Of a stretch of DNA of 64,000 nucleotides, positions 44,851-53,768 are shown piece after piece; position 1 is the first letter of the stretch; each line of letters starts with the position of its first letter. Under the pieces are notes generated by a model. It had not been told where the DNA came from. It saw nothing but the letters and a program-made list of their open reading frames with translations, and did not search any database. The position numbers and the translations under genes were made by a program. Source of the DNA: Betaproteobacteria bacterium (GTDB lineage Bacteria; Pseudomonadota; Gammaproteobacteria; Burkholderiales; SG8-41); NCBI GenBank assembly GCA_021730905.1, contig JAKFYK010000062.1, positions 62,001 to 126,000 on the forward strand, in the 5' to 3' direction.

Positions 44851-45638
44851 CGGCATCCGGTACCTCCAGCAATCATACTTCGCGCCTGACGCGCCTGACG
44901 CGCGTGTGGCGCCTGGCGCGTGTGGCAGCACACTTTACCCGCGCGGCGGGTGTGGCGGGATTGGGTTATCCCTTCATGAGCATTGCGCGGCGGCAGCGCG
45001 CGTTGCAGCGCTGGTCGGCAGCGCTGGTGCGTCATCTCGCGGCGAACCTCACGATACATGGCGAACCGCCACAACAGGGTACGGCACCCTTTTTGCTGGT
45101 GGCAAACCACGTGTCGTGGCTGGATATTTTTGCTATCAATGCCGCTGTGCCTACGCGTTTTGTCGCCAAGTCAGAAGTGCGACGCTGGCCGCTGGTGGGC
45201 TGGCTGTGCGTCAAGGCCGATACGCTGTTCATCGAGCGTGCACGACCGCGTGATCTGGCGCGCATCGACGCGCTGATTGCGAACGCGCTGCGGGGTAGCG
45301 ATGGCGCAAGCGCGGGCATGGGCGTGTTTCTCGAAGGCACCACCACCGATGGCACGCAAGTGTTGCCGTTTCACAGTTCGCTGCTGCGTCCCGCGCAGCA
45401 GGCGCGCGCGCGAGTGGTGCCGGTGGCTATTCAGTACCGCCGCCGCGACGGCTCGATTTGCATTGAAGCCGCCTACGATGGCGACAAATCAGCGATGGAT
45501 ACGCTGATGCTGATGCTGACACAACATGAAATTCACGCCCATGTGCATTTTCTGCCGTCGATGACGACGCAAGGCGTGCATCGCAAAACGCTGGCACGCG
45601 ACGCTCACGCCGCTATTGTGCGGACCCTGTATTCCTGA
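44847..45638 (+). CDS. 1-acyl-sn-glycerol-3-phosphate acyltransferase (PlsC-like)
   Basis: The 263-residue membrane acyltransferase makes phosphatidic acid. It has the HX4D catalytic motif in VANHVSWLDIFAIN (about 84-97) and the glycerophosphate-binding motif VFLEGTTTDGTQVLPF. The start is uncertain: TTG 44847 has no clear ribosome site, and in-frame GTG codons around 44904-44925 are alternatives. Its first codons contain a tandem GCGCCTGAC repeat giving RLTRLTR. The 3' end overlaps apaH by 26 bases. Confidence 0.85.
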   Translation: MSASGTSSNHTSRLTRLTRVWRLARVAAHFTRAAGVAGLGYPFMSIARRQRALQRWSAALVRHLAANLTIHGEPPQQGTAPFLLVANHVSWLDIFAINAAVPTRFVAKSEVRRWPLVGWLCVKADTLFIERARPRDLARIDALIANALRGSDGASAGMGVFLEGTTTDGTQVLPFHSSLLRPAQQARARVVPVAIQYRRRDGSICIEAAYDGDKSAMDTLMLMLTQHEIHAHVHFLPSMTTQGVHRKTLARDAHAAIVRTLYS

Positions 45639-46446
45639 GCCCCGTGCAGCCGCATTGAAACGTGCGGCGGTCGTCCAGACGCAGCGCACTTAACTTGCGT
45701 CCCCATACGCAGCCGGAGTCAAGCCCGATCACATCCGGCCGCAGCAACGTGCCGAGTGAAGCCCAGTGCCCGAAGATCACCGGCGTGTCGGCGCTCGCGC
45801 GTTCCGGCGCGTCGTACCACGGCATATACCCTTCGGGCATGGTACCTGCCACTGGCGCGAGCTTGTGACGAAATTCCATTTCGCCATCCGCGGTACACAG
45901 CCGCATGCGTGTCATGGCGTTAATGATGACGCGCAGCCGGTCGTAGCCTTTGAGGTCTTCACGCCAGGCGCGCGGTTCGTTGCCGTACATGTCACGCATC
46001 AAGTCGTCATGCCCGCCTGCGCGCATCACCTTTTCGACTTCGTGCGCGAGCATGGCCGCCTGCGCGATACTCCACTGCGGCAGCAGGCCGGCGTGTACCA
46101 TGGCGTAGCCGTCGCTGGCATGCATGAGTTTCTGCTGACGCAGCCAGTGCAGGAGTTCGTCGCGATCGGGCGCGTGCAGGATGTCTTCCAACGTGTCGCC
46201 ATGCTGTTTTTTCGAGTAGCCTGCCGCGACCACCAGCAGATGCAAATCGTGATTGCCGAGCACGGTGATGGCGGCACTGCCGAGATTTTTCACGAAGCGC
46301 AGCGTCTCCAGCGACTGTGGCCCGCGATTGACCAGATCACCTACCAGCCACAAGGTATCGCGCGGCGGTTCGAATTTCACGATGTCGAGCAAGCGCTGCA
46401 GGGCGTCGTAACAGCCCTGCACATCGCCGATGGCGTAGATGGCCAT
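45613..46446 (-). CDS. apaH: Symmetrical bis(5'-nucleosyl)-tetraphosphatase
   Basis: The 277-residue metallophosphatase splits Ap4A into two ADP. It has the metal motifs IGDVQGCYDAL, LVGDLVNRGPQSLE and VLGNHDLHLL, and VIFGHWASLG later. Length is normal. It is convergent with plsC, and the 3' ends overlap. Confidence 0.96.
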   Translation of the reverse strand: MAIYAIGDVQGCYDALQRLLDIVKFEPPRDTLWLVGDLVNRGPQSLETLRFVKNLGSAAITVLGNHDLHLLVVAAGYSKKQHGDTLEDILHAPDRDELLHWLRQQKLMHASDGYAMVHAGLLPQWSIAQAAMLAHEVEKVMRAGGHDDLMRDMYGNEPRAWREDLKGYDRLRVIINAMTRMRLCTADGEMEFRHKLAPVAGTMPEGYMPWYDAPERASADTPVIFGHWASLGTLLRPDVIGLDSGCVWGRKLSALRLDDRRTFQCGCTGLRNTGSAQ

Positions 46447-46470
46447 GCGCGGTCAGCCCATAGCGCCAAC

Positions 46471-46498
46471 AAAAAAGGCGCTGTCATCCGCGCCTTTG
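46471..46498 (-). terminator. Terminator after the cytochrome c gene
   Basis: On the minus strand AAAGGCGC and GCGCCTTT form an eight-pair stem with an eight-base loop, followed by a T run. It lies 20 bases after the cytochrome stop codon and just before apaH. Confidence 0.8.
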
Positions 46499-46517
46499 TG
46501 TGCAGGTGACAACACGC

Positions 46518-47054
46518 TTACTTCGCTTGCGCAACCATGTAGTCGACCGCGGCCTTTACGTCGGCGTCGGACAGGCTCAAATTGCCGCCTTTCGCGGGCA
46601 TGGCGTTCTTGCCTTTGAGTGCGCTCGTGTGCATTACCGCCGCGCCTGCGCCGATGCGCGCCGCCCATGCCGCTTTGTCACCCAGCTTGGGTGCGCCGGC
46701 CACCCCCGGCGTGTGACAAGCCTGGCAACTGCTGTCGTACACCGCTTTGCCGTTCGCAGCGGGCGCGCTTGCTGCATCAGCGCCGGGCGCGGCAACAGCC
46801 ACAGGTGCGGGTGCCGGCACCAGAGGCGACGGGCCTTTTTCGATGTCGGGTACGTTGCCTACCGGTTTGATGCGCTCCGCAACCGCCTTATCCGACATGG
46901 CGGGCGTGGCGCGGGACTTGCTATCGCCCATGACGAAATAAATTATCGTAAAAATCGCGGCGATCGGTACCACGAACGCCAGTACCACCACCACCAGCAA
47001 CTGCACCGGTGTCTTGATCAAACCGGATTCTTCGGAAGAATGAGTATCGCTCAT
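46518..47054 (-). CDS. Membrane-anchored cytochrome c5-like protein
   Basis: The 178-residue protein has an N-terminal membrane helix (LLVVVVLAFVVPIAAIFTIIYF, about 19-40), a Pro/Ala-rich linker and a monoheme domain. The heme site is DSSCQACHTPG (about 110-120) and the axial Met lies in KGKNAMPAKGGN. It is probably a periplasm-facing electron carrier. Other class I cytochromes are possible. Confidence 0.88.
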   Translation of the reverse strand: MSDTHSSEESGLIKTPVQLLVVVVLAFVVPIAAIFTIIYFVMGDSKSRATPAMSDKAVAERIKPVGNVPDIEKGPSPLVPAPAPVAVAAPGADAASAPAANGKAVYDSSCQACHTPGVAGAPKLGDKAAWAARIGAGAAVMHTSALKGKNAMPAKGGNLSLSDADVKAAVDYMVAQAK

Positions 47055-47137
47055 GGGGCAGGCTCTTTTTAGTTGCGCTAAAACAACGAATTATAACGTG
47101 TGCGGTGGGGCAGGTAAAAGCCCGCTACCAGGCCGCG

Positions 47138-47146
47138 TGCTAAAAT
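47138..47146 (+). promoter_or_regulatory. Extended -10 element of the tRNA-Arg gene
   Basis: TGCTAAAAT fits an extended -10 box (TGn-TAAAAT) nine bases before the tRNA. No good -35 box is visible. Confidence 0.35.
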
Positions 47147-47154
47147 CGTCACAC

Positions 47155-47231
47155 GCGCCCGTAGCTCAGTTGGATAGAGTACTGCCCTCCGAAGGCAGGG
47201 GTCGGACGTTCGAATCGTCTCGGGCGCGCCA
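47155..47231 (+). tRNA. tRNA-Arg (anticodon CCG)
   Basis: The 77-base cloverleaf has acceptor arms GCGCCCG (47155-47161) and CGGGCGC (47221-47227). The D loop contains AGCTCAGTTGGATAGAG. The anticodon stem-loop is CTGCC-CTCCGAA-GGCAG with CCG at positions 34-36. The T arm contains GTTCGAATC, and the 3' CCA is encoded. Confidence 0.97.
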
Positions 47232-47323
47232 GCCATATTTTCCGGCATGGCCGGGAATTTGCATCGGACGCGACCAAATGCACGGGGTACGGTAAAGTTT
47301 CGTTGAAGGTTCGAACTGTCTCC

Positions 47324-47995
47324 GTGAATATCAAACCCGCTCCCATACCCTGGCTAGGCTGGCTGTTGCCGGCCTTGGTGGTTGCGTTCGCCTTTGCGCA
47401 GGAGGTGGTCACCATCACCGACGCGCAAATCGCCAAGCTGGCGGAAAGTTTTGGTCCGGTGGCGAAGGAACGGCTCACCGGCTGGCGCAGCCTGATGAAC
47501 AATCCGAAAAACCGCGCGATCGGCGAGCGCCAAAAGCTGGAACTGGTCAATGATTTCATGAATCGCACCACGTTCAAGAGCGACCGGGAACACTGGGGCA
47601 AGGAGGATTACTGGGCGACGCCGATCGAGTTTTTATCGACCAATGGCGGCGATTGCGAGGATTTTTCGATCGCGAAGTATTTCACGCTGCGCGCGATTGG
47701 CGTGTCCGACGAAAAGCTGCAGATTACCTACGTCAAGGAAATCAAGGTGTATAACGAAGCGCACATGGTGCTGGCGTATTTCGCCACGCCCGATGCTGAA
47801 CCGGTAATTCTCGACAATATCAACAAGTCCATACAGCCGGCGTCGGCGCGCACCGACCTTGTGCCGGTGTACAGCTTCAACGGTTCCGGCCTGTGGCTCG
47901 CGAAGGAGCAAACGGGCCGCGGACAATCGGTGGGAAGCTCGGATCGCATCGGCCACTGGAAAGATTTGCAATCACGCATGCGCAGTGCAATATAA
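47324..47995 (+). CDS. lapG: LapG-type periplasmic cysteine protease (transglutaminase-like)
   Basis: The protein of about 223 residues has a signal peptide (LGWLLPALVVAFAFAQE) and the BTLCP/DUF920 fold. Its Cys-His-Asp triad is seen in NGGDCEDFSIAKYF, the His of NEAHMVLAYF and the Asp of VILDNIN. LapG cleaves the N-terminus of LapA-type adhesins to release them from the surface and is inhibited by LapD when c-di-GMP is high. Both partners are in this window. The start is uncertain: GTG 47324 (used) or TTG 47303, with weak ribosome sites. Confidence 0.9.
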   Translation: MNIKPAPIPWLGWLLPALVVAFAFAQEVVTITDAQIAKLAESFGPVAKERLTGWRSLMNNPKNRAIGERQKLELVNDFMNRTTFKSDREHWGKEDYWATPIEFLSTNGGDCEDFSIAKYFTLRAIGVSDEKLQITYVKEIKVYNEAHMVLAYFATPDAEPVILDNINKSIQPASARTDLVPVYSFNGSGLWLAKEQTGRGQSVGSSDRIGHWKDLQSRMRSAI

Positions 47996-48030
47996 TACTT
48001 AATTATTTGTTTTTAAACGATATTTTTAAG
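47991..48030 (+). repeat. AT-rich interspersed element, copy before lapD
   Basis: TTAATTATTTGTTTTTAAAC and the AT-rich tail match the family core with one or two substitutions. It fills the whole lapG-lapD gap and ends 12 bases before lapD, in the same orientation. Confidence 0.6.
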
Positions 48031-48041
48031 CGGGGCGGCAC

Positions 48042-50003
48042 ATGAAACTTTCGCGACTGTTGGTTGGCTTGATATCCCTGCTGTGGGTCGTGGTGTTTGT
48101 CGCGACACTTTACACGGTGGTCAACAGCACCCGCGATTACCTGCACCGCGCGATGGAGTCGCACGCGCAGGACACCGCCACCTCGCTCGGTCTTTCGATC
48201 ACGCAGAGCAAGAGTTTCAATGATCCGGTCACCATTGAGTTGATGACCAGCGCGATTTTCGACCGCGGCTACTACAGTGAAATCCAGGTCAAAAAGGTGA
48301 CCGGTGAATCCATCTACAAGAAACGCGTCGAAAAAGCAGTGGAAGGCGTGCCGTCGTGGTTCGTGAACTCGTTCGCGTTGCCGACGCCGCGCATGAACGC
48401 AGTGGTGATGGACGGCTGGCGCAAGGCGGCGATCGTCGAGGTGGAAAGCCATCCCGGACATGCCTACAAGGAACTGTGGGAAATCGCGAAAAAATCTTTC
48501 TGGGTGCTGTTTTCGGTCGCCATCATTTCACTGCTGGTGGTGGTGATCGTGCTGCGGTTTGCGCTGCGCCCGCTCGACGACATGGAACGCCAGGCCGAAG
48601 ACATTTCCAAACGCAAGTTCACCATACTCCAGAAACTGCCGTGGGCGCGCGAATTGCACCGCATATCCACCGCGCTGAACTCCATGTGCCGTTCGGTGGA
48701 AGGTATGCTGAACGAGCAAACCGATCTTGCCGACAAGATGCGCAAGAAAGCGTATGTGGATGCGGTGACCGGGCTGATGAATCGCAATGATTTCAACGAG
48801 CAATTGACACATCTGATCGGTGCGCCCACGAAATTCGGCACCGGCGCGGTGGGAGTTGTGCGACTGCGCGGGTTTGCGGCCTATAACGAACGGGAAGGCC
48901 GTCCCGCGGGCGATGCGCTGTTGAAACGCACGGCTTACTTAATGCAGGAAGTAGGCAAACAGCACCCGGGTTCGCTGGTAGCCAAGCTGGACGGTCCGGA
49001 GTTTGCGATTGTGGTGCCTGAAATTGCCGATACGGAGTTGCCGAAGCTGGGCGACGAATTGATCAAGGGTCTCGCGGAGTTGGAGGAATTTCCGCGCACG
49101 GAGCACAGCGTCATGCCGCATGCCGGCTTCGCGTATTACCGGTACCACGAAGGCGCCACCTTCGGCAAACTGATGGGTGCTGCCGGCCAGGCGCTGATCG
49201 TGGCGCAGGGACGGGGCGTTCCCGCCTGGCACCTTCAGGAGGAGGGCAAGGTTGATCAAAACAACGCCATCACCCTGGAAATCAACGGCCTGTTCAAGGT
49301 AGGCCTGCCGCCGGAACGCGTCGTGCTGCAATATCAACCGGTGCGGGCTTGCCAGGTTGCCGAGGACAAATGGGATTATCGCAGCGAAGCGTGCATGCGC
49401 ATTTTGGGATCGGATGGTTCCATTGTGTTGGCTGGAATGTTTATTGCCATGGCCAAGCGGCTCGGCGTGCTGCAATTGGTGGACCGGGTGGTCACCGAGA
49501 AACTCATGCAGCACATTGCAGCGGCCGGCCCGGTCAAGGGCGGCGCGACCGCACTCAATCTGTCATTGGAGTCTTTGCTGGATAAATCGTTTGTCGATTG
49601 GCTGTACGCAACGCTCAATGCGAAGCGCGACATCGCGAAATACATCATTATCGAAGTGGCAGAGCACTCCATCATCAGCAACCTTGAGGCGGTAAAAGCC
49701 GTGTTCAGCAGGTTGCGCGAAACAGGCGCCCGTCTGTCCATCGACCGCTTTGGCCAGAGTACCGCGACACTGGGTTTTTTGCGCGGCCTGGAGGTGGACT
49801 ACATCAAGATCGATGGCGGCTATACGCGCGGCGTTGCCAATTCCACCGACAAGCAGTTTTTCATTCAGGCGCTGGTCGGCATCGCGCATGGCCTCGGCAT
49901 CAAGGTAGTTACCGAGTACATCGAATCGGAAGTGGAGTTCAATATCGTCAAGGGTCTGATGGTGGATGGCGCGCAGGGCTACTTCATCGGCAAGCCGGAG
50001 TAA
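48042..50003 (+). CDS. lapD: LapD-type c-di-GMP receptor (degenerate GGDEF-EAL)
   Basis: The 653-residue inner-membrane protein has a helix at 7-27, a periplasmic LapD/MoxY_N domain with VMDGWRKAAIVEV and SHPGHAYKELW, a second helix (VLFSVAIISLLVVVIVL), a HAMP linker, then GGDEF and EAL domains. The GGDEF site is LDGPEF and the EAL catalytic residues are not conserved, so it should bind c-di-GMP rather than make or break it. When bound it sequesters LapG. It directly follows lapG. Confidence 0.92.
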   Translation: MKLSRLLVGLISLLWVVVFVATLYTVVNSTRDYLHRAMESHAQDTATSLGLSITQSKSFNDPVTIELMTSAIFDRGYYSEIQVKKVTGESIYKKRVEKAVEGVPSWFVNSFALPTPRMNAVVMDGWRKAAIVEVESHPGHAYKELWEIAKKSFWVLFSVAIISLLVVVIVLRFALRPLDDMERQAEDISKRKFTILQKLPWARELHRISTALNSMCRSVEGMLNEQTDLADKMRKKAYVDAVTGLMNRNDFNEQLTHLIGAPTKFGTGAVGVVRLRGFAAYNEREGRPAGDALLKRTAYLMQEVGKQHPGSLVAKLDGPEFAIVVPEIADTELPKLGDELIKGLAELEEFPRTEHSVMPHAGFAYYRYHEGATFGKLMGAAGQALIVAQGRGVPAWHLQEEGKVDQNNAITLEINGLFKVGLPPERVVLQYQPVRACQVAEDKWDYRSEACMRILGSDGSIVLAGMFIAMAKRLGVLQLVDRVVTEKLMQHIAAAGPVKGGATALNLSLESLLDKSFVDWLYATLNAKRDIAKYIIIEVAEHSIISNLEAVKAVFSRLRETGARLSIDRFGQSTATLGFLRGLEVDYIKIDGGYTRGVANSTDKQFFIQALVGIAHGLGIKVVTEYIESEVEFNIVKGLMVDGAQGYFIGKPE

Positions 50004-50054
50004 ACAGGATTTCCGTGACATAATTGATGTTTTGCGCACAGACTTGATTAAGGA

Positions 50055-50075
50055 GCGGGGCGCGAGGCGCCCCGC
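50055..50075 (+). promoter_or_regulatory. Strong GC hairpin between lapD and the secretion ATPase gene
   Basis: GCGGGGCGC-GAG-GCGCCCCGC is a perfect nine-pair stem with a three-base loop. It ends 6-7 bases before the ribosome site AAGGGA and has no T run. It may protect or partly halt the mRNA, or mask the translation start. Confidence 0.6.
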
Positions 50076-50093
50076 TTGCGTGAAGGGAACAGT

Positions 50094-52259
50094 GTGGCGG
50101 AACAGCAGATAAAAGAACAATGGAACATACCCCGGCCCAGCGTGTCGTCGAATGACCCGCTGCTCAAGTGCCTGACGCTGCTGACGCGGGTATTCAATCA
50201 CCCGTTTTCGGAAGAAACCCTGGCGGCGGGCTTGCCGCTCGACAATGGCCGCCTGACGCCGGAGTTGTTCGGCCGCGCCGCGGAGCGCGCCGGCCTTAAG
50301 TCCAAGCTCGTTCACCGCAAGCTGGGCGAAATTTCCCCTTTGGTGCTGCCGGTGATTCTGTTGTTGAAGGACAGCCGCGCCTGCATTCTCCGATCGGTCG
50401 ACGACGACGGGCGCTGCGAAATCATCAGCCCGGACACCGGCGGCGCGAAACAAACCACGCTCAGCGCGCTGGGCCTGGAATACACGGGCAACGCGATCCT
50501 GGTGAATCCGGCGCTGCGCTTCGATGCGCGCACCGAACTTTCCGCGGTGCCGCGCGTCGAGCACTGGTTCTGGGGCGTGGTGAAACAGGCGTGGCCGATT
50601 TATGCCGAAGTGCTGCTGGCGTCGCTGCTGATCAACCTGTTCGCGCTGGTGACGCCGCTGTTCACCATGAATGTCTATGACCGTGTGGTGCCGAACGACA
50701 CCACCGAAACGCTGTGGGCGCTGACCTTCGGTGTGCTGATCGTGCTGCTGTTCGATTTCGTCATGCGCATGCTGCGCGGTTATCTGGTGGATCTCGCGGG
50801 CAAACGCATCGACGTCATTCTGTCGGCGAATATTTTCGAGCGCGCGCTGGGCGTGCGCATGGAATCGCGTCCCCAGTCGGTGGGTTCGTTCGCCAGCAAC
50901 GTGCAGGAATTCGAATCGTTCCGCGAGTTCATCACTTCGGCCACCATTACCGCGCTGGTGGACATGCCGTTTGTATTTATCTTCATTGCCGCGATCTACT
51001 GGGTAGGCGGATGGCTGTGCATCGTGCCCCTGGTGACGGTGCCGCTGGTCATCCTCTGCGGCCTGGTTTTGCAGCGGCAGTTGGGTGCGGTCATACAGGA
51101 AAGCTTCCGCTGCGGCGCGCAGAAGCAGGGCGTGCTGATTGAAAGTCTGACCGGTATTGAAACCATCAAGGCGATGGCGGCGGAAGGCGCCATACAGCGC
51201 AAGTGGGAGCAATTAGTGGGCATGGTGTCCCGGCTGGGCATCAAGTCGCGCACGCTGTCGCAGGCCATCATCAACGCGTCGACAACCATCCAGCAGATGT
51301 CGAGCATCGCCATCGTGGTGTTCGGGGTATACCTGATCAACGACCGCGAACTGACGGTGGGCGCGCTGGTGGCGTGCACCATGCTGAACTCGCGCGCGCT
51401 GGCGCCGCTGGGCAGCGTGGCGGGGTTGCTCGCACGCTATCACCAGTCGGCGGCGTCGCTGCGTACGCTGCACAATGTGATGAGTTTGCCGGTAGAACGC
51501 CCCGCGAACAAGAGTTTCGTGCATCGGCCGGTGATTCAGGGCAGCATCGAATTTCGCGAAGTGACGTTTACCTATCCCGGCCACAAAGTGCCCGCGCTGT
51601 CCAACGTGTCTTTCAAGATCGCCGCCGGCGAGCGCGTGGGCATGATCGGCCGCATCGGTTCCGGCAAGTCCACCATCGAAAAACTGATTCTCGGTCTTTA
51701 TAAACCAACCACTGGATCGATACTGGTGGATGGCGTCGATGTGAACCAGATCGATCCGGCCACGCTGCGCCGTAACATCGGTTATGTGCCGCAGGACATC
51801 GTGCTGTTCTTCGGCACGGTAAAAGAAAATATTTTGTTCGCCGCGCCGTACGCGGATGATGCAGCCATGTTGCGCGCCGCGGAAATCGCGGGCGTGACCG
51901 AATTCATACACCCGTCGGAGCAGGGGTTTGATCTGCCCATCGGCGAGCGCGGCGAGGGCCTTTCGGGCGGGCAGCGGCAGACGGTAGCGATTGCGCGGGC
52001 CCTGTTGCTCGATCCGCCGGTGCTGATCATGGACGAACCGACCAATGCGCTCGACAACCGTTCCGAGGAGAACTTCAAAGGCCGGCTCGGCAACGCGCTC
52101 AGCGGCAAGACCTTCGTGCTGGTAACGCACCGCGCTTCGCTGCTGTCGCTGGTGCCGCGGTTGATCGTGCTCGACGGCGGCAAGGTCGTGGCCGATGGTC
52201 CCAAGGAACAGGTGATGCAGGCGTTGGCCGGAGGAAAGATCAATGTCGCAAAACACTAA
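50094..52259 (+). CDS. lapB: Type I secretion ABC transporter (LapB-like)
   Basis: The 721-residue inner-membrane exporter has an N-terminal C39-like domain without the catalytic Cys (residues 15-140, DPLLKCLTLLTRVFNHPFSE), six membrane helices (150-430), and an ATPase domain with Walker A GRIGSGKST, signature GLSGGQRQTVAIARAL and Walker B VLIMDEPTNALD. GTG 50094 is chosen because AAGGGA lies close upstream. It energises export of the LapA-like adhesin with the adaptor and TolC-type porin that follow. Confidence 0.93.
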   Translation: MAEQQIKEQWNIPRPSVSSNDPLLKCLTLLTRVFNHPFSEETLAAGLPLDNGRLTPELFGRAAERAGLKSKLVHRKLGEISPLVLPVILLLKDSRACILRSVDDDGRCEIISPDTGGAKQTTLSALGLEYTGNAILVNPALRFDARTELSAVPRVEHWFWGVVKQAWPIYAEVLLASLLINLFALVTPLFTMNVYDRVVPNDTTETLWALTFGVLIVLLFDFVMRMLRGYLVDLAGKRIDVILSANIFERALGVRMESRPQSVGSFASNVQEFESFREFITSATITALVDMPFVFIFIAAIYWVGGWLCIVPLVTVPLVILCGLVLQRQLGAVIQESFRCGAQKQGVLIESLTGIETIKAMAAEGAIQRKWEQLVGMVSRLGIKSRTLSQAIINASTTIQQMSSIAIVVFGVYLINDRELTVGALVACTMLNSRALAPLGSVAGLLARYHQSAASLRTLHNVMSLPVERPANKSFVHRPVIQGSIEFREVTFTYPGHKVPALSNVSFKIAAGERVGMIGRIGSGKSTIEKLILGLYKPTTGSILVDGVDVNQIDPATLRRNIGYVPQDIVLFFGTVKENILFAAPYADDAAMLRAAEIAGVTEFIHPSEQGFDLPIGERGEGLSGGQRQTVAIARALLLDPPVLIMDEPTNALDNRSEENFKGRLGNALSGKTFVLVTHRASLLSLVPRLIVLDGGKVVADGPKEQVMQALAGGKINVAKH

Positions 52260-53721
52260 GCCGGCGGTTGCGTCCGCGCAAGGCGCGAGGCAGGCGCTGG
52301 TGCCCGCGCAGGATTCACCCGGTGGCTATCTCAGCAAGGGCTGGCGCGGATTGGTCAAGGGCCTCTTCATGGAGTTAGCCCCGTCCAAGGTCGGCAAGTC
52401 CGTTTCGCGGGAGCAAGATCTTGATTACATGAGCGAAACGTCGGCAGCAGCGTTGCAGGGGCCGCCGGCGTTTTCGCACGTTGTGCTGTGGGGCGCGGTA
52501 CTGTTCGTCGTGGCGTTTTTCGCATGGGCGGCATATGCCAATATCGGTGAAAGCACGGTCGGCGACGGCCGTGTCATCCCTTCCGGGCAGATTCAGGTCG
52601 TGCAGAATCTCGAGGGTGGCATCGTCTCGGAAATCAAAGTCAAGGTCGGCGATGTGGTGCGCAAGAACGACACGCTGGTGGTGATCGACGACACGCGTTA
52701 CCTTTCGTCGGCCAAGGAAAACACCGCCAAAGACAGTGCGCTGATGGCCAAGATTGCCCGGCTGTCTGCCGAGGTTAACGGGACTGCGTTCATGGTCCCG
52801 CCGGCGGTTGCCAAGGCCAATCCCGATCTGGCGCGGCGCGAACTGGATCTCTATCGCTCGCGTCAGGCCGAGTTTCTCGCCAACACCTCGGCACTGCGGC
52901 AGCAAATGGATCAGCGCTCACAAGAAATCGTGGAAAAGCGCTCGCGTGTGAAACAGATCACTGGCAGCCTTGCCATGTTGAACCAGACCATCGCGATGAT
53001 GCGTCCCGTGGTCAGGGACGGGGCAATGTCGCAGATCGAACTGTTGGCCAAGGAGCGCGAAGCGAATGATTTGAAGGGCGAACTGGATTCGAGCAATATC
53101 AACATCCCGCGTCTTGAGGCGGCGGTGGCGGAAGCCCGCAACAAGCTGCAAAGCTACGAGGCAAAATTTCGTGCCGATGCGTTTGCCGAACTGAATGCGG
53201 CACGTGCCGAACAGGAAGGTACCTCGGCCACAGGCGTGGCGCTGAAGGATCGTGTCGAGCGCGCCATTGTGCGCTCTCCGGTCAACGGCACGATCAAGAC
53301 CGTCAAAGTCACCACCGTCGGCGGCGTGGTGCAGCCGGGTTCGGACATGATTGAAATCGTGCCCACCGAGGACTCGCTGCTGGTGGAAGCGCGCGTCAAG
53401 CCCAAGGACATTGCTTTTCTGCGTCCGGGGCAGGATGCGCTGGTAAAGCTTACCGCGTATGATTTTTCCATTTACGGCGGATTTCCCGCGAAGCTGGAAT
53501 ACATCAGCGCGGACAGCGTGCTGGACGATAAAAAACAGGAGAGTTTCTACCTTGTCAGAGTGCGTACCAACAGCAACGGGCCGACGCGTGGCGGAAAGCC
53601 GCTGGCTATCATGCCGGGTATGACGGCGACGGTACACATACAGACCGGGGAAAAAACGTTTCTGCAATATTTGCTAAAGCCCATTATCAAGACCAAGGAA
53701 CTTGCTTTCAGGGAACGCTGA
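52243..53721 (+). CDS. lapC: Type I secretion periplasmic adaptor (LapC/HlyD-like)
   Basis: The 492-residue membrane fusion protein has a helix at about 82-103 (VVLWGAVLFVVAFFAWAAYA), the lipoyl half-motif VVQNLEGGIVSEIKVKVGD, a long coiled coil (about 160-330) and the closing motif IVRSPVNGTIKTVKVTTVGG. GGAGG upstream lies within the end of the ATPase gene, which it overlaps by 17 bases. Confidence 0.93.
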   Translation: MSQNTKPAVASAQGARQALVPAQDSPGGYLSKGWRGLVKGLFMELAPSKVGKSVSREQDLDYMSETSAAALQGPPAFSHVVLWGAVLFVVAFFAWAAYANIGESTVGDGRVIPSGQIQVVQNLEGGIVSEIKVKVGDVVRKNDTLVVIDDTRYLSSAKENTAKDSALMAKIARLSAEVNGTAFMVPPAVAKANPDLARRELDLYRSRQAEFLANTSALRQQMDQRSQEIVEKRSRVKQITGSLAMLNQTIAMMRPVVRDGAMSQIELLAKEREANDLKGELDSSNINIPRLEAAVAEARNKLQSYEAKFRADAFAELNAARAEQEGTSATGVALKDRVERAIVRSPVNGTIKTVKVTTVGGVVQPGSDMIEIVPTEDSLLVEARVKPKDIAFLRPGQDALVKLTAYDFSIYGGFPAKLEYISADSVLDDKKQESFYLVRVRTNSNGPTRGGKPLAIMPGMTATVHIQTGEKTFLQYLLKPIIKTKELAFRER

Positions 53722-53768
53722 GAGTGCCGGCCATACCGCGGTACTGCATCGTCTGAAGGTAGGACGCA

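Noticed and set aside
44881-44930. Tandem GCGCCTGAC units at the start of plsC
   Set aside because: There are only two to three short units, encoding a basic RLTRLTR stretch. This is normal for an amphipathic N-terminus and not a repeat array.
49563-51212. A 549-codon open frame on the minus strand opposite lapD/lapB
   Set aside because: It is the antisense shadow of two strongly recognised genes. Its product is rich in Arg, His and Gln with no domain pattern, as expected in GC-rich DNA.
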